This document shows positions 7,153 through 13,456 of a stretch of 14,539 bases of DNA, one piece after another. Made by a program: the position numbers and the translations under genes. This stretch comes from MB-PLM-2 sp964385715. Lineage in GTDB: Bacteria > Planctomycetota > Planctomycetia > Pirellulales > UBA7805. Below the pieces are notes generated by a model. The model had not been told where the DNA came from and searched no databases. It was given only the letters and a program-made list of their open reading frames with translations. Within the stretch, counting starts at the first letter, position 1. Every line of letters begins with the position of its first letter. The stretch spans positions 1-14,539 of the forward strand of contig CAYLRE010000101.1 of the NCBI GenBank assembly GCA_964385715.1, written 5' to 3'.

Positions 7153-8223
7153 ATGTCGCCCTACGACACCTTTCACGAACGAGCGCCCCAGCCTTCGCTG
7201 AAGCGTACGATCATCGTCTGGATCCTGATCGTCATTGCCGGCCTGACGTTCATTGAGCTGTTGCGCAAGGATCCGGTGAGCGACAAGGCATCTGGCACGC
7301 CGGCGACCGCTGATACGAATCCGGCAAAGGACAACGTCGATGAGGACACGCGTCCGGTGATCGCGGGCAAGGAAGTTGTGCCGGTTCCGGCGGAAGATTT
7401 GGCTCGTCCGACACAGGCGAAGACAACGGCAGCGGACCAGGTTGAGCCAACCGAGAAGTCTCCCAAGTCGACACCTCTGGTTAAGCTCACGCCAGCGACG
7501 CCGGCGGTCGCGTCGTCTACGAGCAATAAGACGATGCCTGCGGTTAAGCTCACTCCCGCAACGCCCGGTCCCAATAAGAAGTCGATGCCTGCGACTAAGC
7601 TGACTCCCGCGCAGCCGGCGCCGGAATCACGCCTCGGCGAAATTGAAAGTGTTCCGGCGAAGAAGAGCCCGGCGACGATGGGTGAGGCGGATAACAAGAC
7701 CACGCCTGCGCTGAATCTAACTCCGGCCAAGAAGATCGAGCCAGCGAGAAAGTCGATTCCGCTAATCAAGCTAACACCGGCCAAGAAGATCGAGCCGACC
7801 AAATCGGACGAAGTGAAAGCGAAGCAGGACGCCCCGCACCGCACGGTGTCGCTCCGTGGTCGTGTAGTCTGGCTCAACGAAGCGCTCGCCCGTCGCTACA
7901 ACATTGAGACGCCAAAGGATGCGGCCGAGCAGATGCTGGCACTCGAGTCGGACGCCGGCACGATTCATCCAATCGTGGAGGACACGCGTGGTCGCGCCTT
8001 CCGCCTTGACGAACGTCTTCGCGATCGCCCCGTGGAAATCTTAGCCCGCCGGTTCACCGGCTCCCCGCTGCTTCAGGTCGTTCGTCTCTACGCGGTTCGT
8101 GAGGATGGCAAGTACGAGCTCGACTACTGGTGCGACATTTGCGCGATTCAAATGTTCCAGCACGGCCCCTGTTCTTGTTGCCAAGGGGAAAACCGCCTTC
8201 GCGAACGAAAGAGCGAAGAGTAG
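7153..8223 (+). CDS. Membrane-anchored LTPA-repeat protein with Cys-rich C-terminus
   Basis: The 356-residue protein has one transmembrane segment (about residues 19-36, IIVWILIVIAGLTFIELL) preceded by KR. A long linker rich in Pro, Lys, Thr and Ala follows. Residues 107-216 hold five degenerate repeats around KLTPA (KLTPATP twice, then TKLTPAQP, LNLTPAKK, IKLTPAKK). The C-terminal part (about 222-356) appears to be a folded domain, with RGRVVWLNEALARRYNI, RDRPVEILARRF and LLQVVRLYAV. Its tail holds five clustered cysteines: C327 and C330 as a CxxC, then C340, C342 and C343 as CxCC, which could bind metal. The linker probably spans the periplasm or cell wall so that the domain reaches a distant partner. 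I do not recognise a characterised family. TTGAGG upstream may act as ribosome binding site. Confidence 0.75.
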   Translation: MSPYDTFHERAPQPSLKRTIIVWILIVIAGLTFIELLRKDPVSDKASGTPATADTNPAKDNVDEDTRPVIAGKEVVPVPAEDLARPTQAKTTAADQVEPTEKSPKSTPLVKLTPATPAVASSTSNKTMPAVKLTPATPGPNKKSMPATKLTPAQPAPESRLGEIESVPAKKSPATMGEADNKTTPALNLTPAKKIEPARKSIPLIKLTPAKKIEPTKSDEVKAKQDAPHRTVSLRGRVVWLNEALARRYNIETPKDAAEQMLALESDAGTIHPIVEDTRGRAFRLDERLRDRPVEILARRFTGSPLLQVVRLYAVREDGKYELDYWCDICAIQMFQHGPCSCCQGENRLRERKSEE

Positions 8224-8253
8224 GGGCGGGTCGTGTCTGTCGAAGGGTTTTTT

Positions 8254-8277
8254 GTCGCGACGCGGCACGCTGTCGCG
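8254..8277. repeat. Inverted repeat CGCGAC/GTCGCG after the LTPA gene
   Basis: The arms CGCGAC (8256-8261) and GTCGCG (8272-8277) are perfect, with a 10-base spacer GCGGCACGCT. The spacer contains GCGGCAC, which also occurs in the reverse complement of the REP-like unit 26 bp further on. It may be a diverged relative of that unit. A T-run (8248-8253) precedes the structure rather than following it, so it is not a terminator on the plus strand. Confidence 0.4.
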
Positions 8278-8302
8278 TGTCTCGGCATTCTCTGAGAAGT
8301 CC

Positions 8303-8419
8303 GTTTGCGTCACGGAGTGCCGCACGACTTTGGCGTTTCCCGTTTGCGTCACGGAGTGCCGCACGACTTTGGCGTTTCCCGTTTGCGTCACGCACGTTCC
8401 GCACGACTTTGGTCGTCCG
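8303..8419 (+). repeat. Tandem array of three 39-bp REP-like units
   Basis: Units start at 8303, 8342 and 8381, each with GTTTGCGTCACG. The first two are identical over 39 bases. The third is diverged in its middle (CACGTTCCGCAC instead of GAGTGCCGCAC) and end, but keeps CCGCACGACTTTGG. Each unit can form an imperfect hairpin: on the plus strand GTC and CGG, loop AGTG, then CCG and GAC. It also carries a GGAG tetranucleotide, a feature known near REP hairpins. The array is the 3' flank of the RAYT gene. Confidence 0.85.
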
Positions 8420-8437
8420 CAAGGGAGCACATTATCG

Positions 8438-9088
8438 CTAGTCAGCGTATGGGCGGTAGAGGTACTCGCCCTTGCGCAGCTGGGCATTAATGGGGTTCTC
8501 GGCAATGTAGGTTTTTAGGTAGTCATATTGATCCGGATTTCGTACGAGGTGGTCGAACGGCTCCCGTTGCCAGAAGTGCCCCCGTTCGCCAATTCTCTTA
8601 TTGATCTTGGCGGCGCTGAATCTTAGCCAGGATGTGAATTGCTTTCGCATGGCGTCCGCATCTGCAAAGGCAGCAAGCAAGTGTACGTGGTTGGGCATGA
8701 TGACGAAGTCGCCCATCTCGTATTGGCTTCTGTCGAAATGAAGCAGGGCGTCCGCTACGATTCGGGCGAGCTCTGGCCGGCGAAGCAAACAGCGACCTCG
8801 GCCATTGTCTAGGTAATCTTCGCGGCAGCGATTGAACTGTTGGTGGAAAGCAACTTGTTCTCGTTCGTCGATGTTTTGCAGCACCGCGGACCAATGTTGG
8901 TCTACTGGATAACCGCGCCGGGCCATCCAGTCGTGCTTTTCCCTCTCCCAACGATCAAGAACCTCTCGCGGGATGGAGTCGTAGGTGCGAAACGTGACGA
9001 ATACGATAACTCCCGGATGCGACCAATGGGGACGCACTTCCTCCGATACCGTCAGCTCGGAATTCGGGTCGAACAGTTCGCCAAGCAT
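8438..9088 (-). CDS. REP-associated tyrosine transposase (RAYT, Y1_Tnp family)
   Basis: The 216-residue protein is a single-strand DNA transposase of the IS200-like Y1/HUH superfamily, in the REP-associated subgroup. It has the subgroup's early FVTFRTYDSIP block, the HUH metal site in MPNHVHLL (H134, H136), and GHFWQREPFDHLVRNPDQY. The C-terminal DQYDYLKTYIAENP holds the candidate nucleophilic tyrosines Y188, Y190 and Y194. I chose the ATG at 9088. An upstream in-frame ATG at 9163 would add 25 residues, of which the middle part is only a translation of the REP-like repeat at 9107-9137. All visible catalytic motifs are intact, so the protein is probably functional or recently so. It is oriented against its neighbours and interrupts no gene. 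Confidence 0.88.
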   Translation of the reverse strand: MLGELFDPNSELTVSEEVRPHWSHPGVIVFVTFRTYDSIPREVLDRWEREKHDWMARRGYPVDQHWSAVLQNIDEREQVAFHQQFNRCREDYLDNGRGRCLLRRPELARIVADALLHFDRSQYEMGDFVIMPNHVHLLAAFADADAMRKQFTSWLRFSAAKINKRIGERGHFWQREPFDHLVRNPDQYDYLKTYIAENPINAQLRKGEYLYRPYAD

Positions 9089-9106
9089 GGTTGCCGCCGT
9101 AGCTGG

Positions 9107-9137
9107 CCAAAGTCGTGCGGCACTCCGTGACGCAAAC
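9107..9137 (-). repeat. REP-like unit upstream of the RAYT gene
   Basis: The reverse complement matches the first 31 bases of the 39-bp unit at 8303-8341 exactly, from GTTTGCGTCACGG to GACTTTGG. It is inverted relative to the downstream array and lies 18 bp before the chosen RAYT start. Confidence 0.85.
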
Positions 9138-9222
9138 GTGCATATCCAAGCACGGTAGCACACCTAAAAGGATAATCCAATCAAATTGCCCGAATCTGAG
9201 CCTTTCTTAACGAACCGATCGC

Positions 9223-9250
9223 TTGTGGGCGCTTGGCGAGGCTCTATAAT
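9223..9250 (+). promoter_or_regulatory. Candidate promoter of the molybdenum hydroxylase operon
   Basis: A perfect TATAAT (9245-9250) follows a weak -35-like TTGTGG (9223-9228) with a 16-bp spacer, about 85 bp before the first gene. It is the best promoter-like sequence between the RAYT unit and the operon. Confidence 0.5.
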
Positions 9251-9271
9251 CAACCCATCAGATCCAACCAC

Positions 9272-9283
9272 GCTCGATCGAGC
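9272..9283. promoter_or_regulatory. 12-bp perfect palindrome, possible operator
   Basis: GCTCGATCGAGC is a perfect palindrome located 22 bp after the candidate -10 box and 51 bp before the start codon at 9335, a plausible place for a repressor. A direct repeat, CCCTGTTGA (9301-9309 and 9314-9322, 13 bp apart), lies between it and the gene. The role is inferred from position only. Confidence 0.35.
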
Positions 9284-9334
9284 AATCAGGTTCATGCGCA
9301 CCCTGTTGAAGTGCCCTGTTGAGGTAACAGACCG

Positions 9335-9955
9335 ATGAAGGAACAACAACCCTCGCCGGAGAACCGATTCGGGTTCACGCGGCGAAGATTCTTAAAGGGG
9401 AGTGGAGCGGCGGCTGCCGCAACCGTGTTGGCGACCTCCGCTGGCGACGCGGTAGCGGACGATGCCGGTGGTGAAGTCATCCGCGGCATGACCACCATCA
9501 CACTCAACGTCAACGGCGAAGCTCGTTCGGTCGAGGTCGAGCCACGCACGACGCTCTTAGAGGTGCTCCGCTATCAGCTTGACCTCACCGGGGCGAAACC
9601 AGTCAGCGGCGATGGTTCCAGCGGTGCCAGTACCGTGCTGATCGACGGCCGCCCGGTTATGGCCTCGACGACACTGGCCCTTGCCGTTCGCGGTAAGACG
9701 ATCGAAACGGTCGAGAGCGTTTCGCTTCGCAACTCAGGGGCGATTCCCAAGGCCTTCTCCGAGCACGATGCCCAACAGTGCGGTTTTTGCACGCCTGGCT
9801 TCGTCGTCGCGGTGCGAGCCTTTCTCGACAAGAACCCGAATGCCACTGAGGCGGAGATTCGCTCTGGGCTCAACGGCAATCTTTGCCGCTGCGGCACGTA
9901 CGCCGACATGATTCCGGCGGTGTTGTCGTTGGTGAAAGGAGGCAGCCGTGGCTAA
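9335..9955 (+). CDS. Tat-exported FeS subunit of a xanthine dehydrogenase-family hydroxylase, lacking N-terminal cluster ligands
   Basis: The 206-residue product has an ideal Tat signal, TRRRFLK (residues 15-21), then an Ala-rich hydrophobic stretch. The two-domain [2Fe-2S] small subunit of molybdenum hydroxylases follows. The plant-ferredoxin-like domain begins at MTTITLNVNG and keeps TTLLEVLR, TGAK and TVLIDGRPV. Its four cluster ligand positions are all serine (S91, S96, S99, S111), with the canonical spacing of 5, 3 and 12 residues. The helical second domain keeps its ligands, C149 and C152 (QCGFCTPG) and C184 and C186 (LCRCGTY). So the cluster next to the molybdenum site should form, but the one that normally passes electrons to FAD cannot form in the normal way. 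The gene overlaps the next by 8 bp. A GAGG ribosome binding site precedes the ATG. Confidence 0.92.
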   Translation: MKEQQPSPENRFGFTRRRFLKGSGAAAAATVLATSAGDAVADDAGGEVIRGMTTITLNVNGEARSVEVEPRTTLLEVLRYQLDLTGAKPVSGDGSSGASTVLIDGRPVMASTTLALAVRGKTIETVESVSLRNSGAIPKAFSEHDAQQCGFCTPGFVVAVRAFLDKNPNATEAEIRSGLNGNLCRCGTYADMIPAVLSLVKGGSRG

Positions 9956-12188
9956 CGTTCAATACAACTGGCCGGCCAAAGAAGATACGCGACTGCTCGG
10001 GAAGCGAGTGCGTCGCCTCGACGGCGTCGAGAAATCGACCGGAGCCGCCAAGTACACGTACGACATCAACCTTGACGACATGCTCGTCGTTAAGGCACTC
10101 GATTGCCCACACGCACACTGTCGAATCCTGTCGATCGACACGCGTGCCGCTAAGCAGACACCTGGCGTGGTTCACGTGCACGTCATTAAGTCGCCCAAGA
10201 AGAACGACGCCGGCGAGACGATCCTACCGGAAGTGCACCTGCAGGGTGAGTTGCTAGTTGCGGTGGCAGGCGAAACCGAAGGTGCCGCCGCTGAAGGTGT
10301 GAGCAAGCTACAGGTCGAGTACGAGCTACTCGACGCCTTTGTGGCCGATGAACAACTCGACGCGGCCCGCGCTGCCCAGCGAGCCAAAGATGGTCGGCCG
10401 CGAATCTCGATAGAAGCGGAGCCGGACGACGACGTCGAGGACGAAGACAAATTTGAGAACGACGAGATTGACCGGCTGTTCGCCGAGTCGAAACATGTCG
10501 TCGAAGGTTATTACGGTATCGATGCGATCACGCATTGCTGTCTGGAACCACACGGTACGACGCTTCACTGGAAAGACGGCCGCTTGCAGGCCTATCTCTC
10601 CACGCAGAACGTTTCCGGCTGCGACGACGGCTTCGCGGCCGCACTCGGCATCACGGCGGACGACGTCGATGTCTTTTGCGAGCACATCGGCGGTGGCTTC
10701 GGCAGCAAGTTTGCCCCCGACTACTGGGGCATCGTGGCCGCACAAATCGCCAAGGCGACGGGTCGCCCGGTGAAATTCATGTTGGAGCGGAATCAAGAAC
10801 TCAAGATCGCCGGCAATCGCCCCTCGGGCTATCTCAACTGCCGACTCGGTGCGGACGCCGAGGGGGTCGTGCAGGTTTGGGATTCCGAGCAATGGGGAAC
10901 CGCAGGCATCACCGGGGGTGGCGTGGCCGACAAGTGGATTCCGTATGTGTTTGAACCGCCTAACTGGCGGCGTCGCAGCACCTTTATCACCACCAATGCC
11001 GGACAGTCGCGTGCCTGGCGGGCACCGAATCATCCACAGGCGTGTGCCATGTCGCAGACCGCCTACGATGATTTGGCGGCCAAGATGGGTGCGAACAGCT
11101 ATGACATCTTCGTCCGCAACCTGGAGAATATCAGCAGCCGGCAGAAGGCGGAGGTTTACGCCGAAGAGATGAAGATCGCCGCCGGACTGATGGACTGGCA
11201 CGCGAAGTGGCACGCCCACGGTAAGGGCCAGCGGCGCGGCAGCGTCGTCGACGGTCTCGGCATGGCGATTCACATGTGGGGCGGCGGGGCGAATACGTCG
11301 AGCTGCCTGCTCAAGATTCATCCCGATGGCGGCGTCGAGTCGTACTGCGGATCGCAAGATCTGGGTACTGGTACGCGAACTGTCTGTGCGATGGTTCTGG
11401 CCGAAACGCTCGGCCTGCCGGTCAATGCTGTGAAGGCGAACATCGGCACCTCGAAGTTCCCATTCAGCGGGGCCTCGGGCGGAAGTACGACGGTCGGTGC
11501 TGTCGCCGAATCGCATCGCCGGGCTGCCCTCGACGCGTTTGCGCAGCTTCGCGACCTGGTTGCCAAGAAGCTCGGCGTCGACGCCGACTCGCTGGTCGCC
11601 GGCGAAGGACGCATTCACGTCACGAGCGATCCCACGCAGGGCCTCAGCTGGAAAGAGGCGTGCAGCCTGCTCGGTATGCGGCCGCTGGAAGTAACCGCCA
11701 CGTTCAAGCGTGGACAGAAAAGCGACCTCTCGGACGAAGGTGTCGGCGGCGTGCAAATGGCTCACGTCGAAGTCGACACAGCGACCGGTCAGGTTCGCAT
11801 GAAGAAGGTTGTGGCCGTGCAGGACATGGGCCTGGTGCTCAATCGGCAAACGGCCGAAAGTCAAATGCACGGCGGAATCACGATGGCCATCGCCTACTCG
11901 CTGTTCGAGCAGCGACTGATGGACCCGGCAACGGGGGCCTTTGTCAACGCCAATCTGGCCAACTATCGCCTACCGCGATTGGGCGACATGGGCGAGGTCG
12001 TGGTCGAAATCTACGAGCCGGAAAGTCAGCGTGAGCGTGGCGTTATCGGGTTGGGCGAACCACCGGTTATCAGTGGTGGCGCGGCCATCTCCAACGCGGT
12101 CTGCAACGCCATCGGCGTTCGCGTGCCGGTGTTGCCGATCACGCCGCAGCGTGTGCTCGAGGCACTCAAGAAGGCAGGGAGGGCATAA
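9948..12188 (+). CDS. Molybdopterin-binding catalytic subunit, xanthine dehydrogenase/aldehyde oxidoreductase family
   Basis: The 746-residue catalytic subunit would hydroxylate an aldehyde, purine or heterocycle at the molybdenum centre, using water as oxygen source. Family landmarks in order are RLDGVEKSTGAAKYTYDI near the start, EPHGTTLHW, the GGGFG loop (248-252), SRAWRAP with R358, a glycine-rich cofactor block (HMWGGGANTSS, then GSQDLGTGTRT and SGASGGSTTVG), and GLGEPPVISGG near the end with the presumed catalytic E704. It has no signal peptide; it would be exported bound to the Tat-bearing FeS subunit, as in PaoABC. Translation starts at a GTG (9948) inside the end of the FeS gene, with a strong AGGAGG at 9936-9942. 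The substrate cannot be deduced. Proximity of an isomerase operon hints at a sugar-derived aldehyde, but weakly. Confidence 0.93.
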   Translation: MANVQYNWPAKEDTRLLGKRVRRLDGVEKSTGAAKYTYDINLDDMLVVKALDCPHAHCRILSIDTRAAKQTPGVVHVHVIKSPKKNDAGETILPEVHLQGELLVAVAGETEGAAAEGVSKLQVEYELLDAFVADEQLDAARAAQRAKDGRPRISIEAEPDDDVEDEDKFENDEIDRLFAESKHVVEGYYGIDAITHCCLEPHGTTLHWKDGRLQAYLSTQNVSGCDDGFAAALGITADDVDVFCEHIGGGFGSKFAPDYWGIVAAQIAKATGRPVKFMLERNQELKIAGNRPSGYLNCRLGADAEGVVQVWDSEQWGTAGITGGGVADKWIPYVFEPPNWRRRSTFITTNAGQSRAWRAPNHPQACAMSQTAYDDLAAKMGANSYDIFVRNLENISSRQKAEVYAEEMKIAAGLMDWHAKWHAHGKGQRRGSVVDGLGMAIHMWGGGANTSSCLLKIHPDGGVESYCGSQDLGTGTRTVCAMVLAETLGLPVNAVKANIGTSKFPFSGASGGSTTVGAVAESHRRAALDAFAQLRDLVAKKLGVDADSLVAGEGRIHVTSDPTQGLSWKEACSLLGMRPLEVTATFKRGQKSDLSDEGVGGVQMAHVEVDTATGQVRMKKVVAVQDMGLVLNRQTAESQMHGGITMAIAYSLFEQRLMDPATGAFVNANLANYRLPRLGDMGEVVVEIYEPESQRERGVIGLGEPPVISGGAAISNAVCNAIGVRVPVLPITPQRVLEALKKAGRA

Positions 12189-12190
12189 CG

Positions 12191-13192
12191 ATGAAGAACT
12201 TTGAATACGCACAGCCGCAGAACGTGTCGCAGCTGCTTTCGCTGTTGTCACCAGAGCCGGAGAAGACAGCCCTCTTGGGTGGCGGTACGGACCTGATCGG
12301 CCTCATGAAAAACAACGTGATGGCGCCCGACCGCGTGGTCAATCTCTGCGAAGTGGAGGAACTCCGCGATGTGGAGTACATTCCGGCAGAAAACGTGATC
12401 GCCGTGGGCACCGCGCTTCGACTAGCGGAACTGCATGAGCATGAATTGTTGGGCGACTATCGGGCCCTGCATCAGGCGATCTGCGGAACCCGCAGTCAGC
12501 AGTTCCAGTCGCAAAGTACGCTCGGCGGAGAACTCTGCCGGCGACCGCGCTGCTGGTACTTCCGCGAGGGACATGGCCTCTTGGCCGACAACGGTCAGAT
12601 GGTGGAAAAGGGTGACAACCGCTACCACGCCATTTTCGATAACGCCGGTCCGGCGAAGTTCGTCAGTGCCTCTCGCCTCGCGCCGGCACTGATCGCCTTG
12701 AACGCCAAAGCGGTGCTCGTTGGCCCGGAAAGCGATTACGTGCAGGTCATCGCCTTGGAGGATCTGTATCAGACGCCGACTGATGAGCGGCAGCGGGAAA
12801 CGATCCTGCGGCCCAATCAGCTACTGGCTCAGATCTTGTTGCCCACCGATGTGCCGACCACGACGGCTTCTTACGAAGTGCGTCACGGCGAGGGGCCGGA
12901 CGACCCGCTCACGGCGGCGGCCGCTTCGCTCACCATCGACGGTGGCGTCGTTCGCGAGGCCAAGATCGTGCTCGGGCAAGTCGCCCCCACGCCAATCGTG
13001 TCAACGGCAGCGGCCAAGGTTCTCATCGGCCAGGCGGTCGATGCGGATGTTGCCGAAAGGGCGGGACGGGCCGCGGTCGCCGGAGCGACTCCGCTGTCAG
13101 GCAACGAGTACAAGGTTCAGTTGGCCGAAGTGGCCGTAACCCGGGCGATTCTTAAAGCGGCCGGACTACCGACGGGAGGGTTCGACGGATGA
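12191..13192 (+). CDS. FAD-binding subunit of the molybdenum hydroxylase
   Basis: The 333-residue protein belongs to the CoxM/XdhB-like FAD subunits with a PCMH-type fold. An FAD-binding glycine loop, GGGTDL, lies at residues 30-35. STLGGELCRRPRCWYF follows, with two close cysteines (C116, C121), and the C-terminal CODH-type domain ends the protein. Some family members, such as E. coli PaoB, carry an extra [4Fe-4S] cluster in an insert after this point. Here the segment that follows (EGHGLLADNGQMVEKGDNRY and onwards to PAKFVSASRLAP) lacks further cysteines, so a full four-Cys site is not visible. The ATG lies 2 bp after the Mo-subunit stop, with GGGAGGG as ribosome binding site. Its stop overlaps the next start in ATGA. 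It should pass electrons from the FeS subunit to an unidentified acceptor. Confidence 0.9.
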   Translation: MKNFEYAQPQNVSQLLSLLSPEPEKTALLGGGTDLIGLMKNNVMAPDRVVNLCEVEELRDVEYIPAENVIAVGTALRLAELHEHELLGDYRALHQAICGTRSQQFQSQSTLGGELCRRPRCWYFREGHGLLADNGQMVEKGDNRYHAIFDNAGPAKFVSASRLAPALIALNAKAVLVGPESDYVQVIALEDLYQTPTDERQRETILRPNQLLAQILLPTDVPTTTASYEVRHGEGPDDPLTAAAASLTIDGGVVREAKIVLGQVAPTPIVSTAAAKVLIGQAVDADVAERAGRAAVAGATPLSGNEYKVQLAEVAVTRAILKAAGLPTGGFDG

Positions 13193-13422
13193 GCAATCAA
13201 CAACCGCTAGACGAACTGAATGTCATCAACGAACCGGCCTGCGTGCACTTGCGCAGCAAGGCGATGTGTGTCACTGGTGACATGGACCCCAGCGACATCG
13301 ACGAGGCGTGCGATAACCACTGCTGGTGCAACAAGACCCAGCACATCTTCGGCCCGGATGACGTGGCGGTAGGGCGAAGTGTTTGCGTGCCCAGCCGCGA
13401 CTGCTACTGCGAGACGCGGTGA
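13189..13422 (+). CDS. Small eight-cysteine protein coupled to the hydroxylase operon
   Basis: The 77-residue product has no signal peptide or membrane segment, and I do not recognise a characterised family. Its eight cysteines are C18, C27, C41, C45, C47, C66, C72 and C74, with two similar clusters, CDNHCWC and CVPSRDCYC. Their number and spacing suggest metal or iron-sulfur binding, for example one or two clusters; disulfides are unlikely for a cytoplasmic protein but possible if it is exported. The start overlaps the FAD-subunit stop in ATGA, so translation is coupled and a role with the hydroxylase is likely. It could carry electrons from the enzyme, replace the missing cluster of the FeS subunit, or assist assembly. 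Real coding is supported by its length, composition and coupling. The function is inferred. Confidence 0.75.
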   Translation: MSNQQPLDELNVINEPACVHLRSKAMCVTGDMDPSDIDEACDNHCWCNKTQHIFGPDDVAVGRSVCVPSRDCYCETR

Positions 13423-13456
13423 CTTGTCTTGTCGTTGGGCCAATCTAGCCGGCGTA

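Larger units (their letters stand above)
8301..9137 (-). mobile_element. REPtron-like unit: RAYT gene bracketed by inverted REP-like repeats
   Basis: A transposase-like gene on the minus strand (8438-9088) has three tandem copies of a REP-like unit just past its stop codon (8303-8419). One copy in the opposite orientation lies just before its start (9107-9137). The shared core runs from GTTTGCGTCACGG through GTGCCGCAC to GACTTTGG. This is the arrangement known for REP-associated tyrosine transposases, which recognise and spread palindromic REP sequences. No target-site duplication or classical IS ends were seen. Confidence 0.75.

Noticed and set aside
8224..8260. A possible terminator after the LTPA gene, because of TTTTTT at 8248-8253
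   Set aside because: No stem precedes the T-run; the inverted repeat lies after it.
8303..8419. Three regularly spaced repeats that could look like a small CRISPR array
   Set aside because: The units are contiguous 39-bp tandem copies without unique spacers, no cas gene is present, and an inverted copy lies on the other side of the RAYT gene.
8099..8518. A plus-strand open frame of 139 codons running across the end of the LTPA gene and the tandem repeats
   Set aside because: Its translation repeats the 39-bp unit (CVTECRTTLAF) and overlaps real genes on both sides.
9089..9163. A 25-residue N-terminal extension of the RAYT
   Set aside because: Much of it is a translation of the flanking REP-like repeat. 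The family sequence begins after the ATG at 9088.
9335..9955. The Ser-substituted FeS gene as a pseudogene
   Set aside because: The frame is intact, the Tat signal and second cluster site are perfect, and the overlapping Mo-subunit start has a strong ribosome binding site within it. A silent decay would not be expected to hit only the four ligand positions.
10326..11870. A 514-codon open frame on the minus strand inside the Mo-subunit gene
   Set aside because: It is the antisense shadow of a clear molybdenum hydroxylase gene in GC-rich DNA. Its translation shows no domain, and no ribosome binding site supports it.
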